Shown: in pieces, positions 24,448 to 33,228 of the stretch
Layout: the number at the start of each line of letters is the position of its first letter
How positions within the stretch are numbered: the stretch's first letter is position 1
DNA from: Rhodanobacteraceae bacterium
GTDB lineage: Bacteria; Pseudomonadota; Gammaproteobacteria; Xanthomonadales; Rhodanobacteraceae
NCBI GenBank assembly: GCA_003142815.1
Contig: PLNP01000006.1
Location: 19,840 to 83,839, forward strand
Direction: 5' to 3'
Length of the DNA: 64,000 nt
The notes under the pieces: generated by a model
What the model saw: the letters and a program-made list of their open reading frames with translations, nothing else
Database searches by the model: none
What the model was told of the DNA's origin: nothing
Made by a program: the position numbers and the translations under genes

Positions 24448-27153
24448 ATGCCCTGTTTCTTGCGCGCCGCCCTGCTGCTGATCCTAATCGCAGCTCCGCT
24501 CGCCGCGGTCGCGAAAACTGGCGCTGGCACGATTCCGACCGGCAAGCTGCCCTCCGCCGCGGTCCCACAGCGCTATGCGCTGCGTCTGACCATCGATCCG
24601 CGCGCGGACCGCTTCAGCGGCGAGGCGCGCATCCGCGTCAAACTCGCCAAGGCAGCCGATCACATCTGGTTGCACGCGCAGCAGATCGACATCGCGAAGG
24701 CCAATGTCACCGACGCGGCCGGTAAGACATCGCAGGCGAAGGCGATCGCGCACGGCGACTCTGGCGTGCTCGAAGTCCGCTTCGGTCGCACATTGCTCGC
24801 GCAGGAGATCGAGCTTGCGTTCGCGTACAGCGCGCCGTTCAACCGCCAGCTCGAAGGGCTCTACAAGGTCAAGGTCGGCACCGACAGCTACGCGATCACG
24901 CAGATGGAACCAGTCAGCGCGCGCTTCGCCTTCCCGGGCTTCGACGAGCCGCGCTTCAAGACGCCGTTCGATATCGTGTTGACCGTGCCGACGAATGAGA
25001 TCGCGGTCGCGAACACGCGCCAGCTGCATGAAGAAGTGTCCAAAGACGCAAAGTGGAAAACCCTGACCTTCGCGACCACGAAGCCGTTGCCGACCTATCT
25101 GGTTGCGTTCGCGGTCGGTCCCTGGGATGTCGTCGATGCGCCGCCGATTCCGCCGAACGACGTGCGCGGCAACGCGGTTCCGTTGCGCGGCATCGGTCCG
25201 CGCGGCAGTGCGAAGCAGCTCGCCTGGATCCTGGGCGAAACGCCTGCCATCGTGAAGTTTTACGAGGATTACACCGCGCAACCGTATCCGTTCGACAAAC
25301 TCGACCTGCTCGGCGCGCCGGATTTCTCGGCCGGCGCGATGGAGAACGCGGGGCTGATCGTGTTTCGCGATGCGCTGCTGCTGCTCGACGCGCATTCGTC
25401 CGCCGATCGCTACCGTGGCGTGTTCAACGTGACCGCGCACGAGATCGCGCACCAGTGGTACGGCGATCTTGTCACCGTGCCATGGTGGAACGACATCTGG
25501 CTCAACGAAGCGTATGCGACCTGGGCGCAGGCGAAAGCGACCACCGCGCTCAAGCCCGACTACCACGCGCCGCTGGCGGCGCTGGAAAGTCGCCTGCATG
25601 TGATGTCGAACGACAGCCTGCTCAGCGCGCGCAAGGTGCGCCAGCCGATCCAGGACCGGGGCGACATCGAGACCGCGTTCGACGGCATCACCTACCAGAA
25701 AGGCGCGAGCGTGCTCGCCATGTTCGAGTCATGGGTCGGCGCAGATACCTTCCGCAAGGGCATGCGCAAGTATCTTGCCGGGCACGCGTTCGGCAGCGGC
25801 AGTTCGGATGATCTGATCGCGACGCTCGCCGCGGCGAGCGGCAAGGGCGACACGTTCGCGAAGGCGATGCGCAGCTTCCTCGACCAGGCCGGCGTTCCGC
25901 TGATCCGCAGCGAGCTGACCTGCAAGGACGGCAACGCGTCGCTGGCGCTGAGCCAGTCACGCTATCTGCCGTATGGCGTACTTGCGAAAGACACGCCGCT
26001 CTGGGACGTGCCGGTCTGCACGCGCTTCGGTCGCAACGGACGATCGGATACACAGTGCTTTCTGCTTGATCGCAGCGAACAGCGCTTCGACATCGCCGGC
26101 GGTTGTCCGGACTGGTATCTGCCGAATGCCGACGCGCGCGGCTATTACCGCTTCGATCTCGCCGCCGCCGACCTCGCCGCGCTCGGCAGCGCAGTGCCGA
26201 AGCTCGGTGCGTCGGAACAGATCGTCTATGCCGATGCGCTCGGCAGTGCATTCAGGCGCGGCACGCTCGGCCCGAAGGCGATCCTCGATGCGATGCCCGC
26301 GCTCGCGGGCTCGGACATGCCGCAAGTCGCGACCGCGCTGTTGGATGAATTCAAATGGATTCGCAAGCACCTCGCCGACACGCGCACGCGGCCGCTGCTG
26401 GATGCCTATGCGGTGCGCCTGTATGAGCCGCGCCTGCAGCAGCTTGGTTATCGCCGCAAGGATGGTGAGACCAGTACCGCGACGGCGATGCGAACGCGGT
26501 TTGCCGAGTTCCTGGCCAATACCGTGCGTGATCCCGGCGTGCGTGCGGAGCTCGCCGGGCAGGGCCGGGCAGCGCTTGGCCTCGACGGCAACGGCAGGGC
26601 CGACCTCACGCGCGCGGACCCGGATCTGCTGAGGACAGCACTCAGCGTCGCGGTGCAGGACGGCGGCGCGCCGGCGTTTGATGCTGCGCAGAACGCGCTC
26701 GCGGTCAATCGCGACACGTCGCAGCGCTACGCATTGCTGGCCGCGCTCGGTGCGACGCGCGACCCCGCACTCGCCGCACGCGCACGCGACGTCGGCCTGA
26801 CGCCAGCCGTGCAGATCGGCGAAATGTCCAGTTTGTACGCGGCGCAAATGGATCAGCCCGAAAATCGGGCAGCGATGTGGCAATGGTTGAAGGATCACTT
26901 CGACGCGTACCGCGCGCGCCTGCCCGCGTTCGCGCAATCACGCGTCCCGGCGAGCGTCGCCGATGGCCGCTGCAGTTCGGCCGCGGCGGACGAACTGGCG
27001 AAATTCTTCGTGCCGCGCATCAAGGAACTGATCGGTGGCGAGCGCGGCCTGGGGCAGACGCTCGAAGCGATACGCCAGTGCAACTCGTTGCGCGAACACT
27101 TCGCGGCCAAATCGCTGGCGGCCTGGAGCGATGCGCACGCGGCCGCGAAGTGA
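24448..27153 (+). CDS. M1 family zinc aminopeptidase, secreted
   Basis: A 901-residue aminopeptidase N-type enzyme. The ATG at 24448 gives a signal peptide (MPCFLRAALLLILIAAPLAA). The exopeptidase motif GAMEN (296-300) and the zinc motif HEIAH (331-335) with Glu354 in LNEAYATW are intact, spaced as in gluzincins. The N-terminal beta-saddle (about 35-220), thermolysin-like catalytic domain (220-470) and C-terminal ERAP1-like helical domain (about 560-880) follow in order. It removes N-terminal residues from peptides, probably in the periplasm. An extra Cys pair (VPVCTRF, ITCF-like) lies near residues 500-560. It is a single-gene unit. Confidence 0.94.
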   Translation: MPCFLRAALLLILIAAPLAAVAKTGAGTIPTGKLPSAAVPQRYALRLTIDPRADRFSGEARIRVKLAKAADHIWLHAQQIDIAKANVTDAAGKTSQAKAIAHGDSGVLEVRFGRTLLAQEIELAFAYSAPFNRQLEGLYKVKVGTDSYAITQMEPVSARFAFPGFDEPRFKTPFDIVLTVPTNEIAVANTRQLHEEVSKDAKWKTLTFATTKPLPTYLVAFAVGPWDVVDAPPIPPNDVRGNAVPLRGIGPRGSAKQLAWILGETPAIVKFYEDYTAQPYPFDKLDLLGAPDFSAGAMENAGLIVFRDALLLLDAHSSADRYRGVFNVTAHEIAHQWYGDLVTVPWWNDIWLNEAYATWAQAKATTALKPDYHAPLAALESRLHVMSNDSLLSARKVRQPIQDRGDIETAFDGITYQKGASVLAMFESWVGADTFRKGMRKYLAGHAFGSGSSDDLIATLAAASGKGDTFAKAMRSFLDQAGVPLIRSELTCKDGNASLALSQSRYLPYGVLAKDTPLWDVPVCTRFGRNGRSDTQCFLLDRSEQRFDIAGGCPDWYLPNADARGYYRFDLAAADLAALGSAVPKLGASEQIVYADALGSAFRRGTLGPKAILDAMPALAGSDMPQVATALLDEFKWIRKHLADTRTRPLLDAYAVRLYEPRLQQLGYRRKDGETSTATAMRTRFAEFLANTVRDPGVRAELAGQGRAALGLDGNGRADLTRADPDLLRTALSVAVQDGGAPAFDAAQNALAVNRDTSQRYALLAALGATRDPALAARARDVGLTPAVQIGEMSSLYAAQMDQPENRAAMWQWLKDHFDAYRARLPAFAQSRVPASVADGRCSSAAADELAKFFVPRIKELIGGERGLGQTLEAIRQCNSLREHFAAKSLAAWSDAHAAAK

Positions 27154-27488
27154 CGGCGACTAGTGATGCGGCATGACTGGCTTGTCTAAGGAACTGCTGA
27201 GAAACTACATTCGTCGTCCCGGCTTTCGCCGGGACGACGAGTTATTCAGAGATTCCCTAATTGGGCAACGTAGACGGATGTGTTGAATCCGTTCTGGGTG
27301 AGCCCTTCGGCTGGCTCAGGACAGGCTACGCACCGGAGGTGCGAAGTCGAAGCCGCGGGTCACAATCCGTATTGAGGTGCCGCGCAACACCGATTGCCGC
27401 CACGGCAGGGAACGATGCACTACTGCTTGTGACCGACACAAGCAGCGGCTGGCGCCGCGATCGAAATGAATACGGGCGGCGGCTGCGA
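27154..27488. other. Repeat-containing intergenic region
   Basis: 335 bases without a supported gene. It holds CGTCGTCCCGGCTTTCGCCG then GGACGACG (27207-27240, an inverted CCCGGCGAAAGCCGGG-type hairpin) and GCCCTTCGGCTGGCTCAGGAC (27302-27322, inverted GTCCTGAGC repeat). It is the 3' side for both flanking genes. Confidence 0.6.
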
Positions 27489-27683
27489 TCAGGCCGCCGA
27501 AGCGGCTGCAGCGGCTCGGTCTCTCTCGCAATCGGCGTGTCCACATGCGCAGACCGGTTCGTTGCGAGGTGGGCCGCTGGTCGCCGCGTGCTTGCAGTAT
27601 TCGCTGCAGTAGGCATCGCCGGACCTTGGCGCGCATGGGCACGGCGCTTGCGCGCACTTGGGTGTCTCCTCGTCCTTGTTCAT
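27489..27683 (-). CDS. Metallothionein-like small cysteine-rich protein
   Basis: A 64-residue protein with eight Cys in a pattern close to bacterial SmtA/PmtA-type metallothioneins: CAQAPCPC, YCSEYCKHA, then CACGHADC, with two His. Such proteins chelate zinc, cadmium or copper in the cytoplasm. The YC-x2-YC and CGHADC blocks match the family particularly well. The first Cys group is more spread than in cyanobacterial SmtA, so zinc-finger function is a possible alternative. The ATG at 27683 overlaps the stop of the preceding Lys-rich gene (ATGA), so the two are translated together. Confidence 0.75.
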   Translation of the reverse strand: MNKDEETPKCAQAPCPCAPRSGDAYCSEYCKHAATSGPPRNEPVCACGHADCERDRAAAAASAA

Positions 27684-27949
27684 GTGCGCGAGCTCCTCTT
27701 CTTTGCGCCCGGGGATTTGCTTGCGGACGCGGACTTCTTCTTCGCGCCGGGCGATTTCTTGGGCGCCGCCTTCTTCGGGGCCTTCTTCGCAGCCTGTTTC
27801 TTGCCGCCGCCGTCCTGCTTGTTCACCGTCGCCCAGGCGCGACTCTCTGCCGTCTTCTTGGAGACGCCCTTCTTTTCATAGCTCTTCTCGATATGCTCGG
27901 CTTCACGCTTCTGCTTGTCGGTGTATGAGGATTTGTCGCCACGCGGCAT
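27680..27949 (-). CDS. Small basic protein with histone-like tail ('plasmid stabilization' type)
   Basis: 89 residues. The N-terminal half (MPRGDKSSYTDKQKREAEHI then RAWATVNKQDGGGKK) matches a widespread short family often labelled plasmid stabilization protein, for which no mechanism is established. The C-terminal half is a Lys/Ala/Pro-rich H1-like tail (KKAPKKAAPKKSPGAKKK, SPGAKKRSS) suited to binding DNA. It is the first gene of a two-gene unit with the metallothionein-like gene. A stress role is possible from the pairing but is only inference. Confidence 0.8.
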   Translation of the reverse strand: MPRGDKSSYTDKQKREAEHIEKSYEKKGVSKKTAESRAWATVNKQDGGGKKQAAKKAPKKAAPKKSPGAKKKSASASKSPGAKKRSSRT

Positions 27950-28088
27950 GACTCTCTCCTGGCAGGGAACATCCGCTGCAATCTAGCCCCGACGATTGAA
28001 CACGCAGTGAATGCCGGCGCCGCAACTCCGCGGCTACGGCGCGCTTGCTAAGATGCGCCGCAACGGCACGCGAACAGGTACGACGGCG

Positions 28089-28640
28089 ATGGACGAACAT
28101 TCTGCGGCGACGGATTCCTTCGCGCGCATTCCCGAACGGAACACCGTCGACAACCTGATGCGTACCGCGCAGCAGCATCATGTGGCGCTGTCGAGCATGG
28201 CCGACACCAAGGCCAACATCATCATCACGGTATCGTCGATCGTGCTGACCCTTTCGCTCGGCCGCGCAAACGATCCGGAACTGCGTACGTCGGTTCTCGT
28301 CCTGGCCGGATTCACGCTGGTTGCGCTGCTGCTCGCGATCCTTGCAGTGCTGCCGAAATACAGGCCGTTGAAACTGGATAGCGACACGCTGCCGAGCGAA
28401 TTCAACCTGTTGTTCTTCGGCCACTTCGCCGAGCTGTCGCGTGAACGCTATCTCGCCGAGCTCAGTCGCGCGCTGCAGCCGGACGGATCGCCGTACGCGA
28501 CCTGGGCCAACGACATCTATTCCCTGGGCACCTATCTCGCGCACCACAAGTATCGTTATCTGCGCTACAGCTACCTGTTCTTCCTTGCCGGATTCGTGCT
28601 CGCCAGCGCGGCGCAGGCCTGGCAACTGCTGTCGCATTGA
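28089..28640 (+). CDS. PycTM/DUF5706-like two-helix membrane protein (Pycsar effector-like)
   Basis: A 183-residue protein beginning MDEHSAATDSFARIPERNTV. The core VALSSMADTKANIIITVSSI leads into a first membrane helix. A second follows (SVLVLAGFTLVALLLAILAV), then a cytoplasmic segment and a C-terminal helix (YLFFLAGFVLASAAQA). HHxxLSxMADxKAxIxxTVSSI is the hallmark of the DUF5706/PycTM family, members of which serve as membrane-disrupting effectors in Pycsar anti-phage systems. No pyrimidine cyclase gene is adjacent, so this may be an orphan or housekeeping homologue. A longer upstream in-frame start exists but lacks homology. Confidence 0.8.
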   Translation: MDEHSAATDSFARIPERNTVDNLMRTAQQHHVALSSMADTKANIIITVSSIVLTLSLGRANDPELRTSVLVLAGFTLVALLLAILAVLPKYRPLKLDSDTLPSEFNLLFFGHFAELSRERYLAELSRALQPDGSPYATWANDIYSLGTYLAHHKYRYLRYSYLFFLAGFVLASAAQAWQLLSH

Positions 28641-28696
28641 CGATGGCCGGGGGGTGTGGCTCCCGCCGCGGCGTCGGCGAAAGCAGGAATGCGCGA

Positions 28697-29527
28697 ATGA
28701 ATGACGTGCGCAGGCTTCTCGCGGCCGCCACCGGACATCTGGCCGGCGCCGACTCGCGCATCGAGGCGGAACGGTTGCTTGCCCACGTTCTCGGCCGATC
28801 GCGCGCGTGGTTGTTCGCGTGGCCGGAGTTCGAGCCGAGCGCGGCGCAACGTGCATGTTTCGAGCAGCTCGTCGATGCGCGTCGTCGCGGCGAACCGATC
28901 GCCTATCTGACCGGCCGCCGCGAGTTCTGGTCGCTCGATCTCGCGGTGACGCCGGACGTGCTGATTCCAAGGCCCGAGACCGAACTGCTGGTCGAACTTG
29001 CGCTCGCGCGCATCGCGCCCGATCGCGATTGCGTGGTCGCCGATCTTGGCACCGGCTCCGGCGCGATCGCTCTGGCGCTTGCACGCGAGCGGCCGCGTGC
29101 GCGTGTGCTCGCGACCGACGCGAGCATGGCCGCGCTCGCGGTTGCGCGCGGCAACGCAGAGCGCCTTGGTATCGCGAACGTCGCGTTCGCGCACGGCGAC
29201 TGGTGCGCCGCGCTCGGTGACGCGCGTTTCGATCTGATCGTCTCGAACCCGCCGTACATCGAGGCCGGCGATCCGCATCTTGGCGCAGGCGACTTACGTT
29301 ACGAGCCGGCGTCCGCGCTCGTGTCCGGTAGCGACGGCCTCGACGCGATCCGTGCAATCGTCGCGGCCACGTCGGCGCATCTCGTGCGCGGCGGCTGGCT
29401 GCTGCTCGAACACGGTTGGGATCAGGCTGGGCGTGTGCACGAATTGCTGTCCGCGCAGGATTTCGCCGACGTGCACAGCATGTGTGACGTGGGCGGACAC
29501 GAACGCGTGACGCTCGCCCGGCACTGA
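28697..29527 (+). CDS. prmC: Release factor glutamine N5-methyltransferase
   Basis: A 276-residue SAM-dependent enzyme that methylates the GGQ glutamine of RF1/RF2. The N-terminal helical domain (about 1-75) precedes RREFWSLDLAVTPDVLIPRP with TELLVE, the SAM motif VADLGTGSGAIALALA and the catalytic NPPY in LIVSNPPYIEAGD. Length is normal. The ATG at 28697 (MNDVRRLLAAATGHLAG) fits homologues. The gene follows the PycTM-like gene by 56 bases on the same strand and ends before a clear terminator at 29602. Confidence 0.95.
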   Translation: MNDVRRLLAAATGHLAGADSRIEAERLLAHVLGRSRAWLFAWPEFEPSAAQRACFEQLVDARRRGEPIAYLTGRREFWSLDLAVTPDVLIPRPETELLVELALARIAPDRDCVVADLGTGSGAIALALARERPRARVLATDASMAALAVARGNAERLGIANVAFAHGDWCAALGDARFDLIVSNPPYIEAGDPHLGAGDLRYEPASALVSGSDGLDAIRAIVAATSAHLVRGGWLLLEHGWDQAGRVHELLSAQDFADVHSMCDVGGHERVTLARH

Positions 29528-29601
29528 GCCATGATGCGGGCCTTCAGGCGCGCGGCTTTCGAATGCCCATCCACGCGATGCCGTGGCTGAAACCATGGTC
29601 T

Positions 29602-29627
29602 ACCCGCGCTGCGCGCGGGGTCTTTTT
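29602..29627 (+). terminator. Rho-independent terminator after prmC
   Basis: ACCCGCGC-TGC-GCGCGGGGT hairpin followed by CTTTTTT. It sits directly before the convergent dxs stop codon and may also limit read-through from dxs. Confidence 0.8.
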
Positions 29628-31523
29628 TCAGACCGCACTGCGCAGGGGCGGGACCACGAGCAGGTTGCCGAAGCGGCGGCGAATCGAGCTTTCGATGCCG
29701 GCGGCGTCGAGACCGTCGCTCGCCAGTAGTTCCTCGCGACTCGCGTGGTCGAGGAAGCGATCGGAAAGGCCGAGCTGCTGTAGCGGCACCTGGATACCGT
29801 GTGCGTTCAGAAGCTCGGCGACGGCACTACCGGCACCGCCGGCGATCGCGTTGTCCTCGATTGTGACCAGTGCGGCGTGCGACTTGGCGAGTTCGAGAAT
29901 CAACGCCTCGTCGAGCGGCTTCACGAAGCGCATGTTGACCAGGGTCGCATCGAGCGTGTCGGCGACCTTCGTACATGGCGCGACCATCGCACCGAACGCG
30001 AGCAGGGCGATGCCGTGGCCACGGCGGCGGATTTCCGCCTTGCCGATCGGCAGGGTCGCGAGTTCTTTTGAAACCGCAGCGCCGGTGCCGCTGCCGCGCG
30101 GGTAGCGCACTGCGGCGGGTCCGTCGTGCAGGAAGCCGGTAGTCAGCATCTTGCGGCATTCGTTCTCGTCGGCTGGCGCCATCACGAGCATGTGCGGAAT
30201 GCAGCGCAGGTAGGAGAGATCGAAACTGCCCGCGTGCGTCGCGCCGTCCGGTCCGACCAGACCGGCGCGGTCGATCGCGAACAGCACGTCGAGGTTCTGC
30301 AGCGCGACGTCGTGGATCAGCTGGTCGTAGGCGCGCTGCAGGAAGGTCGAATAGATCGCGACGACCGGCTTGGCGCCCTCGCAGGCCATTCCGGCGGCGA
30401 GCGTGACCGCATGCTGCTCGGCGATGCTGACGTCGAAATAGCGCTGCGGGAATTCCTTCGAGAAGCGCACCAAGCCCGAACCTTCGCGCATCGCCGGGGT
30501 GATGCCGTACAGACGCGGATCGGCCGCCGCCATGTCGCACAGCCAGTCGCCGAAGATCTCGGTGTAGGTTGGCTTCGACGCGCCGGCTTTCTTGACGAGG
30601 CCCGCTTGCGGATCGAACGGACCGACCGCGTGGTACTCGATCTGCTCGCGTTCGGCCGGTGCGTAGCCCTTGCCCTTGGTCGTGATCACGTGCAGCAGCT
30701 GCGGGCCTTTCAGTTCCTTCAGCGTGCGCAGGGTCGACACCAGCAGCGGAATGTCGTGGCCGTCGATCGGGCCGGTGTAGTGGAAGCCGAGCTCCTCGAA
30801 CAGCGTCGACGGCACGAACATGCCCTTGGCGTGCTCCTCCCAGCGCTTGGTGACGCGCCACAGGAAGCCGTCGCGCTTCATCATCTTCTTGCCGTGCTCG
30901 CGGATCCGGTTCAAGGTGCGGCTCGCCATCAGTCGCGCCAGCATCCTGGGCAGCGCACCGACGTTCTCGCTGATCGACATCTGGTTGTCGTTGAGGATCA
31001 CCAGTATGTCCGGTTCGACATCGCCGCCGTGGTTCAGCGCCTCGAAGGCCATGCCGGCGGTCATCGCACCGTCGCCGATCACCGCGACGACCTTGCGGTG
31101 ATCGTCCCTGCGCTGCGCCGCGATCGCCATGCCGAGCGCGGCGCTGATCGATGTCGACGAATGGCCGACGCCGAACGTGTCGTACTCACTCTCGTCACGC
31201 TTCGGGAATGGCGCGAGGCCATCCTTCTTCTTGATCGTGGTGATGCGGTCGCGACGACCGGTCAGGATCTTGTGCGGATAGCACTGGTGGCCGACGTCCC
31301 AGACCAGGCGATCGACCGGCGTGTCGTACAGCCAGTGCAGTACGACGGTCAGCTCGATCACGCCGAGATTCGCGCCGAAATGGCCGCCCGAGCTCGCGAC
31401 CGATTCGATCAGGTACGCGCGCAACTCGCGCGCGACCTCACCAAGTTCGGATTCGGGGAGCTGGCGCAGGTCGGCCGGCGATTCGATGCGGGCGAGGCGA
31501 GGATAGCGGTTGCTGTCGATCAT
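29628..31523 (-). CDS. dxs: 1-Deoxy-D-xylulose-5-phosphate synthase
   Basis: A 631-residue thiamine-diphosphate enzyme, first step of the MEP isoprenoid pathway (pyruvate plus glyceraldehyde 3-phosphate). Visible motifs: [46 protein letters not shown], the ThDP/Mg motif [15 protein letters not shown] (150-164) and [15 protein letters not shown] in the pyrimidine domain. Length is standard (about 620-640). The start at 31523 gives [16 protein letters not shown]. It is transcribed alone; no other isoprenoid genes are adjacent. Confidence 0.97.
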   Translation of the reverse strand: MIDSNRYPRLARIESPADLRQLPESELGEVARELRAYLIESVASSGGHFGANLGVIELTVVLHWLYDTPVDRLVWDVGHQCYPHKILTGRRDRITTIKKKDGLAPFPKRDESEYDTFGVGHSSTSISAALGMAIAAQRRDDHRKVVAVIGDGAMTAGMAFEALNHGGDVEPDILVILNDNQMSISENVGALPRMLARLMASRTLNRIREHGKKMMKRDGFLWRVTKRWEEHAKGMFVPSTLFEELGFHYTGPIDGHDIPLLVSTLRTLKELKGPQLLHVITTKGKGYAPAEREQIEYHAVGPFDPQAGLVKKAGASKPTYTEIFGDWLCDMAAADPRLYGITPAMREGSGLVRFSKEFPQRYFDVSIAEQHAVTLAAGMACEGAKPVVAIYSTFLQRAYDQLIHDVALQNLDVLFAIDRAGLVGPDGATHAGSFDLSYLRCIPHMLVMAPADENECRKMLTTGFLHDGPAAVRYPRGSGTGAAVSKELATLPIGKAEIRRRGHGIALLAFGAMVAPCTKVADTLDATLVNMRFVKPLDEALILELAKSHAALVTIEDNAIAGGAGSAVAELLNAHGIQVPLQQLGLSDRFLDHASREELLASDGLDAAGIESSIRRRFGNLLVVPPLRSAV

Positions 31524-31598
31524 CCGAGTATTTTCAGGCCAACGCAGCTGCGGGGCAAGGAAACGACGGTTTCAGAACGTCGCGTACCGACCCAGCGT

Positions 31599-32006
31599 TC
31601 ATTCGAGCGCTGCCAGCATCCGGTTGTACCGCAGCAGATCGTCCAGGTCGTGCCGCAGGATAGCCGCGACAACAGCCGTATAGAGATTCTGGTACTGATG
31701 TACGGCGATGTTGCGGAAGCCGACCATGCGCTGCAGCCGCTCGCTGAGTTCCGGGGGAACGACTCGGGCATCGGCCAGCAGACGGAAGCTGTCGCGGCTC
31801 GATTGCGGCACGCCGAGGCCGCGTTCGCGGATCACGATATTGGCAAGGTCGAGCGCAGCTTCGCACGCGCGCAGTATGTTCAGGATCGCGGCGTCCTGGC
31901 GCGTGAAGTCGCTCGCAAAGCCGGCTCCGGCTGCGGCGAATTCCACGCGCGCCCGTACGATGCTGCGTTCGATCAGCGCGACCTTGCCGAGCCGCAGCGG
32001 ATTCAT
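31599..32006 (-). CDS. hepT: HEPN toxin, HepT-like (type VII toxin-antitoxin)
   Basis: 135 residues, all helical. It has the HEPN RNase signature R-x4-H-x-Y in MVGFRNIAVHQYQNL. The preceding segment (LRLGKVALIERSIVRARVEF, then AAILNILRACEAALDLANIV) fits HepT. HepT cleaves tRNA or mRNA unless modified at the signature Tyr by its MntA partner. The gene starts at 32006 and overlaps the mntA stop by 4 bases, giving antitoxin-then-toxin order and translational coupling. All active-site residues are present, so the toxin is potentially functional. Confidence 0.9.
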   Translation of the reverse strand: MNPLRLGKVALIERSIVRARVEFAAAGAGFASDFTRQDAAILNILRACEAALDLANIVIRERGLGVPQSSRDSFRLLADARVVPPELSERLQRMVGFRNIAVHQYQNLYTAVVAAILRHDLDDLLRYNRMLAALE

Positions 32007-32434
32007 CGCGCGCGAACCCGGGCGCGCTCGCGCACGCTTGCCCGCAACGCATGGGTAGCGTCCATCAGGTCCGCGTAGTCGCCGAGCGTGCGCGCCTCGA
32101 AATCCAGTGCAAATAGTGCATCGCGCTTGAACAGTGCACGCCCTCGCGTGACGACTTCCTGGCGCAGCACGGTGCTGGCGCGATGAAGATCGATCAGGTC
32201 GACGTCGCGATCGAGAACCGCGCCGAGTTCGCGCTGAACGGTCAAGCGCCGCAGCGGATCGAGCGGTTGTTCGCTGAGCACAGCCAGATCCAGATCCGAA
32301 TCGCCGCGCTGTCGTCCTTCGGCAAAACTGCCGAACACGTATACCGCGGCCGCGTCGGGCAACAGGCGCAGCGCCGCTTCGCAGGCGTGGCGCAGCAGCG
32401 GGGACGCATCGCGCACGATCGTACTCATGCGCAT
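32003..32434 (-). CDS. mntA: MntA-like nucleotidyltransferase antitoxin
   Basis: 143 residues of the minimal nucleotidyltransferase (MNT) fold. The motif GSFAEGRQRGDSDLDLAVL carries the GS...DxD metal-binding aspartates. The third acidic residue is in DVDLIDLHRAS. MntA proteins AMPylate HepT on tyrosine and neutralise it. Two ATGs (32434, 32428) are possible starts; neither has a strong ribosome site. It is directly upstream of hepT. Confidence 0.9.
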   Translation of the reverse strand: MRMSTIVRDASPLLRHACEAALRLLPDAAAVYVFGSFAEGRQRGDSDLDLAVLSEQPLDPLRRLTVQRELGAVLDRDVDLIDLHRASTVLRQEVVTRGRALFKRDALFALDFEARTLGDYADLMDATHALRASVRERARVRAR

Positions 32435-32604
32435 ATGGTAGCGCCTTTCCCAGCGGGCGCCGGTGGTCGAGGGGCTGCGCGCGGTCGGTTAGCGCGCCCA
32501 TGATCTTCGACCAGCGCGTGAGGCGCAGATGGGAACAGCTGAGTCCACATGTACGGGTCAGCAAGTTCGATATATCCGCCAGCGCCGCGGCACAATCAGC
32601 TCTG

Positions 32605-33009
32605 CTATCGGCGTCGGCCCAGTGAATCGAAAAGCTGGAGGACGATCAGGCGGTCGCGATGTGTCAGCTTGCGGAATGAAACCAGTAACGTCTCTTCAGC
32701 CGAGTCCTGAACGAATGTGTCCAGCGTGACAGCGCGCGTCTCCTTGGCGGACGTCGTGCGGTGCTCCGATGCGCGACCTGCGCCCGTGGCCAACCATTCG
32801 AACGAGACGCTGGTGGCGAGGGCGACGCGTCTGAGCGTCGCCAGTCTTGGTGCAGTTCCCTGTGTTTGTTCCCACTGCGCCACGGCGCTCGCGGTCACAC
32901 CGGTTTGGGCCGCGAGAGCCACTTGCGACAAGTGGGCCGCGCGGCGTGCGAGCCGAATACGATCCGACAATCGATCGGCCGGGCCTTTAGCCGAACTGAT
33001 AGCTTTCAT
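32605..33009 (-). CDS. XRE-family helix-turn-helix transcriptional regulator
   Basis: A 134-residue protein. The Cro/CI-type domain (about 13-70) is clear: LSDRIRLARRAAHLSQVALA, AQTGVTASAVAQWEQTQGTA, then LATLRRVALATSVSFEWLATG. The C-terminal half is uncharacterised (SFRKLTHRDRLIVLQLFDSL). The gene diverges from the Rhs toxin gene over 220 bases, so it could regulate it, but no operator is evident. I used the ATG at 33009; an alternative at 33027 adds six residues. Confidence 0.85.
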   Translation of the reverse strand: MKAISSAKGPADRLSDRIRLARRAAHLSQVALAAQTGVTASAVAQWEQTQGTAPRLATLRRVALATSVSFEWLATGAGRASEHRTTSAKETRAVTLDTFVQDSAEETLLVSFRKLTHRDRLIVLQLFDSLGRRR

Positions 33010-33228
33010 ATAGGGAAACTGTAACATGAGTTTGGCTAACGATCGCCGATGGCATGCAAAGCGAGATGGGTGACCCCTGAGCGGTTGCGGATGTCGATCT
33101 CGCCGTGCAAAAACTGTCGTGGAACGTCTTCGGGAGGTCATAGACGAGCACTAACGCGACGTGCCACTTTCCCTCGTGCGCGATTCCGCGTAGCCGTCAC
33201 TCCGGACGATAGAAGGGAAGCTCATCTC

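Noticed and set aside
27261-27881. 206-codon plus-strand frame with Phe-rich end
   Set aside because: It is antisense to the coupled metallothionein-like and Lys-rich genes; the FF-rich segment is the complement of the AAG-rich tail.
30126-32078. 650-codon plus-strand frame opposite dxs and hepT
   Set aside because: Composition is typical of antisense GC-rich DNA, and it spans two real genes on the other strand.
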